A DNA stretch of 64,000 nt from G965230065 sp965230065. Lineage in GTDB: Bacteria; Bacteroidota; Bacteroidia; Cytophagales; Cyclobacteriaceae. This document shows positions 53,205-60,916 of this stretch, in pieces (positions within the stretch are counted from its first letter, which is position 1; each line of letters opens with the position of its first letter). The notes under the pieces are model-generated. The model searched no databases. It worked only from the letters and a program-made list of their open reading frames with translations, and had not been told where the DNA came from. The DNA lies in assembly GCA_965230065.1 (NCBI GenBank), contig OZ245942.1:4650001-4714000 (forward strand), given 5' to 3'. The translations under genes and the position numbers were made by a program.

Positions 53205-53711
53205 ATGAAGATTAATGGATTCAAGCACAAAATTACCTGGGACGAGTTTGAAGAAGTATCTCAAGTCCCCCACGGATCGCCTAAGCACAGTGCTGCATAC
53301 ACATTCGCGGATTTTAGTTACCGTTACCCTCGTACCAAATGGATTTCAGGAAATAAATGTAAAATTGAAGAATTATCAGTAACGATTATGATGGACAAAA
53401 GGAAAAGCTGGGTACTCAAAGGAAAAAAGAATAGTGATTTACTTCAGCACGAACAAATTCATTATGATATAACTGCTATTGGTGCCAGAGACTTGTTTCG
53501 TTTATTGAAAGAACTGACTGATAATTGTAATTCGCTGAACAATAAAGCAAATGAAATTGAAAAAAAGATTCAGAAAAAGATAAATAAATACAACAAAAGA
53601 TATGATAACCAAACTAATCATGGGCTGAATACAGCCAAACAAAAACATTGGATTAGCCGCATCCGCACCATAAAGGTAAATAAGAAGGGCGAAATTGACC
53701 AATTACCATAA
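53205..53711 (+). CDS. DUF922-family putative zinc protease
   Basis: 168 aa. The DUF922 pattern is clear: ITWDEFEEVSQVPHGSPKHS at the N terminus (LTWxDF type), AAYTFADFSYRY, and the zinc motif LLQHEQIHYDITAIGARDLF (HExxH at about residue 86). The C-terminal third is a basic coiled coil (NEIEKKIQKKINKYNKRYDN). No signal peptide is visible, so it may be cytoplasmic, which is less usual for the family. The gene stands alone between repeat-rich spacers, consistent with an accessory gene. Confidence 0.75.
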   Translation: MKINGFKHKITWDEFEEVSQVPHGSPKHSAAYTFADFSYRYPRTKWISGNKCKIEELSVTIMMDKRKSWVLKGKKNSDLLQHEQIHYDITAIGARDLFRLLKELTDNCNSLNNKANEIEKKIQKKINKYNKRYDNQTNHGLNTAKQKHWISRIRTIKVNKKGEIDQLP

Positions 53712-53771
53712 ATTTAAGAGGGTTAATTAATCCTAATCCTGTTATTCCATTTCAAAAAAGCATTCACCGTG

Positions 53772-53792
53772 GTACGGGCGTCTCGCCTGTAC
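53772..53792 (+). repeat. short REP-type hairpin
   Basis: GTACGGGCG-TCT-CGCCTGTAC folds into a 9-bp stem with one G-T pair. It lies between convergent genes and has no T run. Confidence 0.45.
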
Positions 53793-53848
53793 AGGTTAGG
53801 CCGTATAAGAAAGATGCACCTGCACTACAACTCGCCATAGCTTAGCAC

Positions 53849-54205
53849 TTATACTTTTGGTGCCCAGTAAGTACAATAGCCTTCGGCGTAAACCGGCCCC
53901 TGAAAAAGCATACACCCTCCGCAGGCTTTGTCTGTTTTCGGAGGTAGCCAAAGGTTGCAATTATTGCATTGGTTGTCGGGGATAGGAGATTTTTTTACAT
54001 ACCCAAACTGTTCCCGCTTGCTGATCTCACTTTCGCTGATACCGGATAAATCTTCGCATGGGTCAGCAGTAACTGCCTGGTTTTGGTTTTGCTGTTCTGT
54101 TTTCTTTTGGCCACAGGCATGTAGCATCCACACACCCAAAAATGGGATACAGCGCTTAATTGCCCGGTTGATAAATTTTCTGCGGGAGTATATGTTCATT
54201 GTCAT
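53849..54205 (-). CDS. high-potential iron-sulfur protein (HiPIP)
   Basis: Periplasmic electron carrier with one 4Fe-4S cluster. 118 aa: twin-Arg-like start (YSRRKFINRAIKR) and hydrophobic stretch ending MLHAC, so possibly a Tat-exported lipoprotein (Cys31). The HiPIP cluster ligands are in CNNCNLWLPP (Cys80, Cys83), GGCMLFQGP (Cys98) and YAEGYCTYW (Cys111), with the family spacing C-x2-C-x14-C-x12-C; Cys95 is an additional Cys. It starts 2 bp after the stop of the dehydrogenase-like gene, so the two are cotranscribed and it probably takes electrons from that enzyme. Confidence 0.88.
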   Translation of the reverse strand: MTMNIYSRRKFINRAIKRCIPFLGVWMLHACGQKKTEQQNQNQAVTADPCEDLSGISESEISKREQFGYVKKSPIPDNQCNNCNLWLPPKTDKACGGCMLFQGPVYAEGYCTYWAPKV

Positions 54206-54207
54206 AT

Positions 54208-56325
54208 TTACATCGGTTGGGTGTAGAACTTTTGAATGGCCGCTAAAGCATTTTTGATGCCTTCTTTTGTATCTGTATTGATATCTTTTAACAAAGCAGT
54301 AAGGGCAGGATCAACTGCTTCTGACTGCTGTAAGCCTTCGCTCATTCCTTTTACGCCAGCTTTCTGCCAATCTGCGGATACTGCAAGGGGAGGGGCGGTA
54401 AGTGTAGTGATGAGTAATGCGATTTCCCCGGGTTGGTTACGCTTGCCCGTTACATTACAAAAATCTTCCAGGAAAGTCAGCTTCCAGGGGGCAGCCTCTT
54501 GAAAAAACGCCTGAGTCTCCAACTTTTTTAGCAAATCTATAGAAGTGCCTGCTTCGGCACTCAACACTGCGGTGCGAAACCAGACGTTTTCTCCGTACTG
54601 TCCCAGTGCCTTTGCCAAAGTGTTTATGGCTTGTTCGTTATCAAACGCACCCGCACTCAAGCTTGCCTGAAAAGCCACCCGCACAGAAGGGTCATCAATA
54701 CTGGCCATCAATTGTGGAAAACATGCTGGAAATTGCTCTGATAACATCACGCCGTGTTCCCGTACTCCAGGGTGGGCATCTTTCATGGCTTGTTCTACTA
54801 TTTCGGCATTCAGGGCATCTAAACCTTCCAATACATATAAAGCATGCAGGCGTGCTTTGGGGCTTTCGTGTTGCATAAACATGGTGCGCACAGAGGAAAC
54901 TACCGACTTATCCTGCTTCTGGAGCAGCAGCCGTTGTGCCTGTAATCGCCACCATTGGTTGGGGTGTGCTAATAGTGCTACCAGTGCTTCTGCCTCTTTA
55001 TCCCGCAGGTTTGGGCGAATAATGTCATGGTTTTCTGCGTTTTCCGGTACAATGCGGTAGATTCTGCCCATCTCACTGCCGTTGTAAAAATCCATATCTT
55101 CTTTTAAGTCTTCCGGGATGGAAAGCGGTGTTTCTATATGTTGGCGGTACATATCAATCACATACAGGTAACCATCAGGACCTACCGTAAAATTAGCAGG
55201 ACGAAACCAGGGGTCAGCAGAGGCTAAAAACTCTTTTTCTACTTCGTTATCATCCCGTTGCGCCACATAAGTAGGGCTGTCGTCCAGGGGTGTGATTATA
55301 TCCCGGTGTACTAAATTTCCGGCTACATCCCCGGTGAAAATACTGCCATGATATGCTTCCGGAAAGGCATCCCCTGCATAAACGGTTCCTCCGGAGGCAC
55401 CCGTAAAGTGGTCTTCGGCATATTCTACCCTGTCCAGGTTTTGCTCTTCGTATCGTTGTTGCCGGCGCCGGGTACGCTCGGCCCGCCAGTAGGGGGGAGG
55501 TGTCCGTTGGAACATGCGCAGGTCATGATCTGAAATATTCAATGCAGCTGTAGTTGATGGTAAATAGGGATGCCGATGCATATACCGCCAGGGCATCACA
55601 GCATGTCGGATGTGTATGGTGTTTTGGGTGATAAACCGGTGGCCCCACTCATTAATAGCCAGGCCAAACTGGGCCGGGCCTGTAGTTTGTTCAAAAGTAT
55701 CTTTGTCCAGGCGGAAGCGGAAATCTGCACCACCCATAGCAAGGGAAGGCGCATCAGGCTTCCGGCTGAATGTTACTTCTCCTGCCTGCCCATGATTGGC
55801 GGCGTATATCCAGTTATCTATACTGAAAGTGAGGTTGGTAATTTGTGCTTCAGAGTTGTTTTCAAAAAAACCGGAGAAGAGTATTTCCTGCGTATCGGCC
55901 CGGGCATCATGGTTGGTATCTTTCATATAAAAAATGTGGGGGGCAGCAGTTACAAGCAGCCCGCCTTTCCATGGCAAAATACTGGTGGCTTCGGATAAGT
56001 TTTCGGCAAATACGGTTGATTGGTCTATGCGCCCGTCCCCATCCGTATCTTTCAGCAATTTAATGCGCCCTTTGCCCTGGCCGGGCTCGGGCTTGTACGG
56101 ATAATCGGGCATTTCAACTACGAATACATTTCCCTCTTCATCAAAGAGCATGGATACCGGGTCTTTTACATGAGGTTCGGAAGCAAATATTTCAACCCTG
56201 AAGCCATCTTGCACCTGAAAACTTTCCAGGGCTTTTTCGGGAGTAAGTGAGTCTGGATATTGCTTCGAGCAGGAGAAGCCTGCCAGCATTGTGCATGTGA
56301 GAAAAAAAGCGAAAATATAGTTCAT
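54208..56325 (-). CDS. lipoprotein dehydrogenase-like beta-propeller protein (sorbosone-dehydrogenase/PVC type) with HEAT repeats
   Basis: 705 aa from ATG 56325, chosen because it directly gives a lipoprotein signal (FAFFLTCTMLAGFSC); a start 6 codons earlier exists. Residues about 35-430 form a beta-propeller of the 'membrane-bound dehydrogenase' type: RVEIFASEPHVKDPVSMLFD, EMPDYPYKPEPGQGKGRIKL, LLKDTDGDGRIDQSTVFAE, YVIDMYRQHIETP. Residues about 440-620 look like HEAT repeats. Relatives usually carry a C-terminal cytochrome c with CxxCH; none is seen here, while a HiPIP gene follows after 2 bp. Likely role: periplasmic oxidation of a sugar or aldehyde. Confidence 0.8.
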   Translation of the reverse strand: MNYIFAFFLTCTMLAGFSCSKQYPDSLTPEKALESFQVQDGFRVEIFASEPHVKDPVSMLFDEEGNVFVVEMPDYPYKPEPGQGKGRIKLLKDTDGDGRIDQSTVFAENLSEATSILPWKGGLLVTAAPHIFYMKDTNHDARADTQEILFSGFFENNSEAQITNLTFSIDNWIYAANHGQAGEVTFSRKPDAPSLAMGGADFRFRLDKDTFEQTTGPAQFGLAINEWGHRFITQNTIHIRHAVMPWRYMHRHPYLPSTTAALNISDHDLRMFQRTPPPYWRAERTRRRQQRYEEQNLDRVEYAEDHFTGASGGTVYAGDAFPEAYHGSIFTGDVAGNLVHRDIITPLDDSPTYVAQRDDNEVEKEFLASADPWFRPANFTVGPDGYLYVIDMYRQHIETPLSIPEDLKEDMDFYNGSEMGRIYRIVPENAENHDIIRPNLRDKEAEALVALLAHPNQWWRLQAQRLLLQKQDKSVVSSVRTMFMQHESPKARLHALYVLEGLDALNAEIVEQAMKDAHPGVREHGVMLSEQFPACFPQLMASIDDPSVRVAFQASLSAGAFDNEQAINTLAKALGQYGENVWFRTAVLSAEAGTSIDLLKKLETQAFFQEAAPWKLTFLEDFCNVTGKRNQPGEIALLITTLTAPPLAVSADWQKAGVKGMSEGLQQSEAVDPALTALLKDINTDTKEGIKNALAAIQKFYTQPM

Positions 56326-56387
56326 GGGTGGTTGCATCAGCATTACACCTGAAATTTAGAAAGTTTTCCTCAAAGAAAAAGCACATA

Positions 56388-56424
56388 TAAACAAAAAGGC
56401 AACCCCGGTGAGGAGGCTGCCTTT
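56388..56424 (-). terminator. intrinsic terminator of the small peptide gene
   Basis: Read on the minus strand: AAAGGCA / TGCCTTT stem with a GC-rich loop, then TTTTTGTTT. It lies 37 bp after the stop of the 54-codon gene and before the dehydrogenase gene, so the small gene is its own unit. Confidence 0.7.
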
Positions 56425-56460
56425 CTTTATGATTTGTTAAATCTATTTTATCAATAGGTA

Positions 56461-56625
56461 CTAAACGTTAAACCTGGGCCTTCTGAAATAAAAGCCCCGT
56501 TTTGTCAGTTCGTTAAACCCACCTTCTAGCTGAAATTCACTTACATCACTCACCTTGAGCTGCGCCATGTTTTCAACTTTTTTATTTTTCAAATCCGCTT
56601 GTTCATTTTTTATTATTGTACTCAT
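56461..56625 (-). CDS. 54-residue peptide with double-glycine-type leader and cationic core
   Basis: A small gene between two long spacers, supported by its own terminator. The peptide begins MSTIIKNEQADLKNKKVENM. The middle QLKVSDVSEFQLEGG resembles a double-glycine leader (V at -12, S at -11, L at -4, Gly-Gly at -2/-1). The putative core is FNELTKRGFYFRRPRFNV, 18 residues, aromatic and strongly positive (one Lys, four Arg, one Glu). No transporter or modifying enzyme is near. It could be a bacteriocin, a signalling peptide or a RiPP precursor; there is no Cys or obvious modification site. The reading is mine by direct translation; function is inferred. Confidence 0.55.
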   Translation of the reverse strand: MSTIIKNEQADLKNKKVENMAQLKVSDVSEFQLEGGFNELTKRGFYFRRPRFNV

Positions 56626-56936
56626 ATTTTGTTCTCTTATTTACTTCTAATTTCTATTGAAGTATATCTTAACGCATTGAATAGGGTTGGGTTGTGTTTT
56701 TCGTAATAAATTATCCTATTTATTAATTAATATGTAATATTTTGGTTATTTGTTGAATATGAAATCTAAAATGATTGTAATCTTTAAAAATGAAACCAGA
56801 TATAAAATGTAGTTTCAACAGATTTTGAATAATATTGAATTAGTTTGTAAATACTAAAAAAATCGTACTTTCAATAAAAGTTCTAAATGTGCGTCGATAA
56901 CCTTATGTTTGTTTTATAAACACATTTGAGTTCAAT
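56626..56936 (+). other. 311-bp AT-rich spacer between divergent small-peptide and nuoC genes
   Basis: No gene or strong hairpin seen. Must contain both promoters; no exact TTTG/TAnnTTTG pair could be fixed with confidence in either direction. Confidence 0.4.
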
Positions 56937-57446
56937 TTGAATGTTATGAAGTTTGAAACCATCATTGATATTTTCAAGGAGAAATTAGGGGAGGAAGTAA
57001 TCCTTGGCACTGATACTGAGTGTACGCCTCCTACCGCTCAGGTACTTGTTGATAAAATAGCATTAGTTTGCCAGGAATTACACGAAAACGAACATACTTA
57101 CTTCGATTGTTTGTCTTGTCTTACCGGCCTGGACAATGGGCCGGAAGCCGGAACTATGGAAGTGATTTATCATCTATATTCAATTCCTTACGATCTGAAA
57201 GTTGCCCTTAAAGTGCTTATTCCCAGAAACAGTGAAAGAGAGGCCTTGCCAGAAGTGCCATCGGTGAGTCATATCTGGCGTACTGCCATCTGGCATGAGC
57301 GGGAAGCTTATGATTTGTTGGGAATTCGTTTTACCAGGCACCCCGACCTGCGCCGTATTTTATTGCCCAACGACTGGGAAGGGTTTCCCCTGCGCAAGGA
57401 CTATCCGTTACAGGAACGTTACCATGGTATTAAAGTGGAGTATTGA
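56937..57446 (+). CDS. nuoC: NADH-quinone oxidoreductase subunit C (NuoC), stand-alone
   Basis: 30-kDa-type peripheral-arm subunit of complex I, 169 aa. The signature is complete: SHIWRTAIWHEREAYDLLGI, FTRHPDLRRILLPNDWEGFP and LRKDYPLQERYHG. The N-terminal half (IALVCQELHENEHTYFDCLS) is also typical. Unusually it is not flanked by nuoB or nuoD: the next gene on the right is on the other strand. Either the nuo genes are split in this genome or this is a second copy. The true start could also be ATG 56946 (MKFETIID). Confidence 0.88.
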   Translation: MNVMKFETIIDIFKEKLGEEVILGTDTECTPPTAQVLVDKIALVCQELHENEHTYFDCLSCLTGLDNGPEAGTMEVIYHLYSIPYDLKVALKVLIPRNSEREALPEVPSVSHIWRTAIWHEREAYDLLGIRFTRHPDLRRILLPNDWEGFPLRKDYPLQERYHGIKVEY

Positions 57447-57448
57447 TC

Positions 57449-57511
57449 AGTAGGCAGTAGCAGCAGCAGTGGCAGTAGCAATATGCAGCATGATGTTATG
57501 ACTGCCTACTG
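57449..57511 (+). repeat. self-complementary CAGTAGG-type repeat patch
   Basis: CAGTAGGCAGT (57449-57459) and its exact complement ACTGCCTACTG (57501-57511) surround GCAGTAGCAGC-type units. It lies between two convergent genes and may end both transcripts. Confidence 0.6.
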
Positions 57512-57519
57512 CCGCTATT

Positions 57520-58686
57520 TTACTTCTTTTGGCTAAATTCCTTTACGAAATCCCAGTTAGGGGTAAGGCCCAATCCAGGTGCGGTTGGTGCCTCTATCAT
57601 GCCATCTTTAGTCTGTATATTTTCCTCTACCAGGTCGTACATCATTGGATTTCCGCCTAAAGAAAACTCAATGATAATGGCTGAAGGACAGGCAAATGCC
57701 ACATTTACACCCGCCATGAAAGAGAAAGCAGAGCCCCAGCAATGAGGTGCCAGTTCCAACTGATGCGCTTTTGCCAAGTGCCCCACCCGCATGGCTTCGG
57801 AAATGCCCCCAATGATGGCAGAGTCAGGTTGTACCACATCAAGTGCCCTGACTTCAATGAGATCACGCACATCAAAGCAGGTATATTCGCTTTCACCGGC
57901 AGCGATGGGAATGTCCGTTGAAGCTTTTACTTCAGCGGTGCCGTGCCGGTTGTCTGGGTTGATGGGTTCTTCAAACCAGAAGAGGTTGCAGTCGGCAACG
58001 CCCCGGCAAAATTGCTTGGCTTCGGGTACACTGTACGTGCCATGTGCATCGGTCATGAGCTTAATGTCTGGCCCCAGGGCTTCCCGGGCAGCTTTTACGC
58101 GGGCTACGCTGGTTTGCACCGTTTTGTCCATAATGCCAACCCGCATTTTTACACCCTGAAAACCTTTGGATACATAGCCTGAGAGTTGTTCGCCAATGGC
58201 ATCTACACCCGCCCAGCCACCACTGGCATAGGCTTCCATTTCCGGGCGACAGGCACCTCCCAATAAATCAACAACGGGTACGCCCAGGGCTTTTCCTTTC
58301 AAATCCCACAGGGCGGTATCTACGCCGCTCATGGCAGATACGGTAAGTCCACGCCTGCCCAGGATGGGAAAACCACGTCCCCGGGATAAAGCATAATGAT
58401 CGCGGGTACCATTGTACATCATTTCCCACAAGCGGGTGATGTTACGGGCATCCTGGCCTACCAAAATGGGTTTTAATTCATTTTCCACACAATTTACGAT
58501 AGAAGAACACACGCCCGAAGATCCAACGGCTGCTTTGGCTTCACCAAAACCTTGCAATCCGGTATCTGTGGTAACCACCACCAGCGTCATGTCAAAGTTG
58601 GTGAGTAAGCCGTAATCAGAGGTATGCTGTTTTTCTTTCGGAATGGGGCAACGGAGCCAGAAGGCTTCTACATTGGTTATTTTCAT
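57520..58686 (-). CDS. enolase-superfamily sugar-acid dehydratase or racemase (mandelate racemase-like)
   Basis: 388 aa. N-terminal capping domain MKITNVEAFWLRCPIPKEKQ, then a TIM barrel. Expected metal ligands: Asp in LMTDAHGTYSVP, Glu in FWFEEPINPDN, Glu in IPIAAGESEY; the general-base region GVKMRVGI gives Lys (K-x-R), and LAPHCWGS holds a His. QPDSAIIGGISEA and GGNPMMYDLVEENI fit dehydratases of the galactonate/gluconate type. It is likely to dehydrate an aldonic or uronic acid. The sugar isomerase gene lies 53 bp upstream, so they form an operon. Exact substrate unknown. Confidence 0.85.
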   Translation of the reverse strand: MKITNVEAFWLRCPIPKEKQHTSDYGLLTNFDMTLVVVTTDTGLQGFGEAKAAVGSSGVCSSIVNCVENELKPILVGQDARNITRLWEMMYNGTRDHYALSRGRGFPILGRRGLTVSAMSGVDTALWDLKGKALGVPVVDLLGGACRPEMEAYASGGWAGVDAIGEQLSGYVSKGFQGVKMRVGIMDKTVQTSVARVKAAREALGPDIKLMTDAHGTYSVPEAKQFCRGVADCNLFWFEEPINPDNRHGTAEVKASTDIPIAAGESEYTCFDVRDLIEVRALDVVQPDSAIIGGISEAMRVGHLAKAHQLELAPHCWGSAFSFMAGVNVAFACPSAIIIEFSLGGNPMMYDLVEENIQTKDGMIEAPTAPGLGLTPNWDFVKEFSQKK

Positions 58687-58739
58687 TGGTAATTTAATTA
58701 TCCTCTTAAGGGGTACTAATAAATATAGGTTTTACAAAT

Positions 58740-59624
58740 TTAGATCAAAGCAGACAGTGTTTCTATAGATTTACGGGTGAGCATGGTATAAAACTCATCA
58801 GTAACAGATGAACTCCCATGGTCCTCCAGAAATTTCTTCTGCTCTGCCGATAATCCTTCGGGGGCATCGTCAATAGAATTGGGATAGGGATTGGCCGGAG
58901 TGCGGTCCAATGGTGAGCAGAACTCTACCGAAAGTACTTTGTCGTACCCAATTTCACGAAGGGTTTCTATGATTTTGGGCCAGTCCAGCTTACCCATACC
59001 AGGCGCCATGCGGTTATTATCGGCCACATGAAATCCAATGATTTTCCCTTTGGCCCGGCGCATGGCAGCAAACATATCGTCTTCTTCAATATTCATGTGG
59101 AAAGTATCCAGGCAAACGCCGCAGTTGGGACCTACTTCTTTGGCCAGTGCCAGTGCCTGATCACCCCGGTTGATGAAATAGGTTTCGAAGCGGTTGATAG
59201 GTTCTATGCCTAGCAAAATCCCGGATTTTTCAGCATAATCGTAGATTTCCTTCATGCTTTGTACCGCCCATTCCCATTCTTCTTCAGGCCGTCCGTCGGG
59301 CACAATTTTACCTACGGTGCCGGGCACTACAGAAACCATTTCTCCATCCAGCTCCTTCACCATGTGTACGATGTCTTTTACATACTGGATAGATTTTTCG
59401 CGCTGTTCCTCATTTTTTGCCAGCAGGTTCCTTTCTTCCAGCATCAGGGTTACCGAACCCCAGCAACCGAGTCCATGTTCTTTCAGCAGTTTTCTCACTT
59501 CTTTGGTATCATACACTTCAGGCATGCCCGCTATTTCCAGTTTATGATAGCCTAGTTTTGATACGCGCCGGATGGTAGTCTCAATGGTTTCCGAACGCAT
59601 CCAGTTATGAATTGATAGTTCCAT
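58740..59624 (-). CDS. sugar phosphate isomerase/epimerase (xylose-isomerase-like TIM barrel)
   Basis: 294 aa, AP-endonuclease-2 fold. Start MELSIHNWMRSETIETTIRR; conserved segments VSVVPGTVGKIVPDG, ILLGIEPINRFETYFINRGD (Glu metal ligand), NCGVCLDTFHMNIEEDDM (Asp and His), IIGFHVADNNRMAPGMGKLD and VLSVEFCSPLDRTP (Glu). Enzymes of this kind interconvert keto- and aldo-sugars or epimerise them, with divalent metal. No signal peptide, so cytoplasmic. It is next to the enolase-superfamily gene, which suggests one catabolic route for a sugar or sugar acid. Confidence 0.87.
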   Translation of the reverse strand: MELSIHNWMRSETIETTIRRVSKLGYHKLEIAGMPEVYDTKEVRKLLKEHGLGCWGSVTLMLEERNLLAKNEEQREKSIQYVKDIVHMVKELDGEMVSVVPGTVGKIVPDGRPEEEWEWAVQSMKEIYDYAEKSGILLGIEPINRFETYFINRGDQALALAKEVGPNCGVCLDTFHMNIEEDDMFAAMRRAKGKIIGFHVADNNRMAPGMGKLDWPKIIETLREIGYDKVLSVEFCSPLDRTPANPYPNSIDDAPEGLSAEQKKFLEDHGSSSVTDEFYTMLTRKSIETLSALI

Positions 59625-59692
59625 TGTTTGTTTATTGTTTGTGGTTTAGGGTTATAAGTTGTTCTTGTGTATAAAAAAGTTAACGTTTAATT

Positions 59693-59723
59693 AGAAACTA
59701 GAAACTAGAAACTAGAAGCTAGA
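59693..59723 (+). repeat. tandem AGAAACT heptamer repeat
   Basis: About four copies of AGAAACT (the last one AGAAGCT) just past the stop of the DUF3500 gene. One of the heptamer-type patches seen at several gene ends in this window. Confidence 0.65.
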
Positions 59724-59725
59724 AA

Positions 59726-60775
59726 TCAATTATGTGCTTCCTTGTAGTGTTTTTTCAGGACATCTTCCCCAAAGTCATTTTCTAAGTCACGCACTACGGT
59801 ATGGATATGGTTTCCGTTGTTTTGTGTATTATCATATTCTATGATAAAAACAGGGTTTTGGATACGGTAGTAGTGTTTGTCGCCAGACTCAAGGCTTCCC
59901 GCCCATGCAAAGTGAATATTGTCCAAACCAGATTTTTTTATTCTTTCCATCAATTCATTGGCAAACTCAGGTTTGTAGTTGTTGTGGTAAAGCTCAATCA
60001 ATTGCATGAGTTTTTTTTGCTGCTCAGGAGTCATGTCTTTGTATGCAACACCCTCCATATCAGTTTTTTTCGCATATCGCTCTGTGCCTGTCAGGATATC
60101 GGGGTAAGCTTCATCGGTAATGACGGCAGCTTTCAATTGGGATGTATTAAATGATTTTACTAAATCCCTTCCCATATCTTCTTCCAGGTGCAAAACACGC
60201 CATCCTTTTTTGGGGCCGGAAGGCACTTTGGCAGGGTTCGCACCAAAAAAGGCCGGAGTTCCAGATACTAACTCTCCTGACAAAGCAGAAAAATGTAAAG
60301 ACAAGTGATGTCCTTCCAGTCGCCATCCCCAGGCCTTATCCATTGAAGGTTCACCAAAGATGGTAAAGAAATATTTATTAGGGTCTCGGTAGTTATCATC
60401 CGGTTCGCGGTTTTCTACTACTTTTAAAATGGCTTCGAGCGACATAATATTGGTTGCTTTTTCGTAACCCTGCTCACTCATGGAAGCTTGCAGCAAAGTT
60501 TTGGCAGCATCTTTTTGTGCTTCACTCATTTCGTTCAGCGAAACTCCATTTCGAGGGTGCTGGGGAATGAAATGCCAATTAAACCGCTCCTCGTTATCCA
60601 GTGCGTAGGTAGCTTGTTTTTTTTGTTGATTATCCAATGAGTTGAGAAACTTTTGCGCTGCCGCTACAATCTCAGCTTTGTGGGGGTGAGATACTGATTT
60701 AAATACACTCACTTGCAGTAATATGACTACCATTACTGAGGTAGATAAAAATCCGATAAATAAATGCTTTTTCAT
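59726..60775 (-). CDS. DUF3500 secreted protein
   Basis: 349 aa with a signal peptide or anchor (LFIGFLSTSVMVVILLQVSVF). The DUF3500 signatures are clear: AAQKFLNSLDNQQKKQATYA, RFNWHFIPQHPRNGVSLNEM, YFFTIFGEPSMDKAWGWRLE then GHHLSLHF, and near the end IHFAWAGSLESGDKHYYRIQ and FIIEYDNTQNNGNHIHTVVR. Function of the family is unknown. The conserved His-rich stretches could bind metal. It lies upstream of the isomerase and dehydratase genes on the same strand (101-bp gap holding a repeat), so possibly the same locus. Confidence 0.9.
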   Translation of the reverse strand: MKKHLFIGFLSTSVMVVILLQVSVFKSVSHPHKAEIVAAAQKFLNSLDNQQKKQATYALDNEERFNWHFIPQHPRNGVSLNEMSEAQKDAAKTLLQASMSEQGYEKATNIMSLEAILKVVENREPDDNYRDPNKYFFTIFGEPSMDKAWGWRLEGHHLSLHFSALSGELVSGTPAFFGANPAKVPSGPKKGWRVLHLEEDMGRDLVKSFNTSQLKAAVITDEAYPDILTGTERYAKKTDMEGVAYKDMTPEQQKKLMQLIELYHNNYKPEFANELMERIKKSGLDNIHFAWAGSLESGDKHYYRIQNPVFIIEYDNTQNNGNHIHTVVRDLENDFGEDVLKKHYKEAHN

Positions 60776-60857
60776 GATAGGCCAGGTTTATGATTCGCTT
60801 CATCTTATTAAAAAATAAGAAGCGATAAAGGTAATACAAAATGCCGGAAATCCCTGA

Positions 60858-60865
60858 TATTTTTG
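60858..60865 (+). promoter_or_regulatory. -7 box (TATTTTTG) for the PhyH gene
   Basis: TATTTTTG fits TAnnTTTG. Transcription would start near 60871, which favours ATG 60917 over the upstream ATG at 60863 as start of the dioxygenase gene. Confidence 0.4.
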
Positions 60866-60916
60866 TATTTTCACTGTACATATTTACTGATAATTTCATC
60901 TCCAATTCGCAGTACA

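Noticed and set aside
59693..59723. AGAAACT tandem as the start of a CRISPR-like or VNTR locus
   Set aside because: Only about four 7-bp units with no spacers; it is a simple tandem repeat.
60863..60916. N-terminal extension of the PhyH protein
   Set aside because: It lies over a probable -7 box and adds residues without family similarity.
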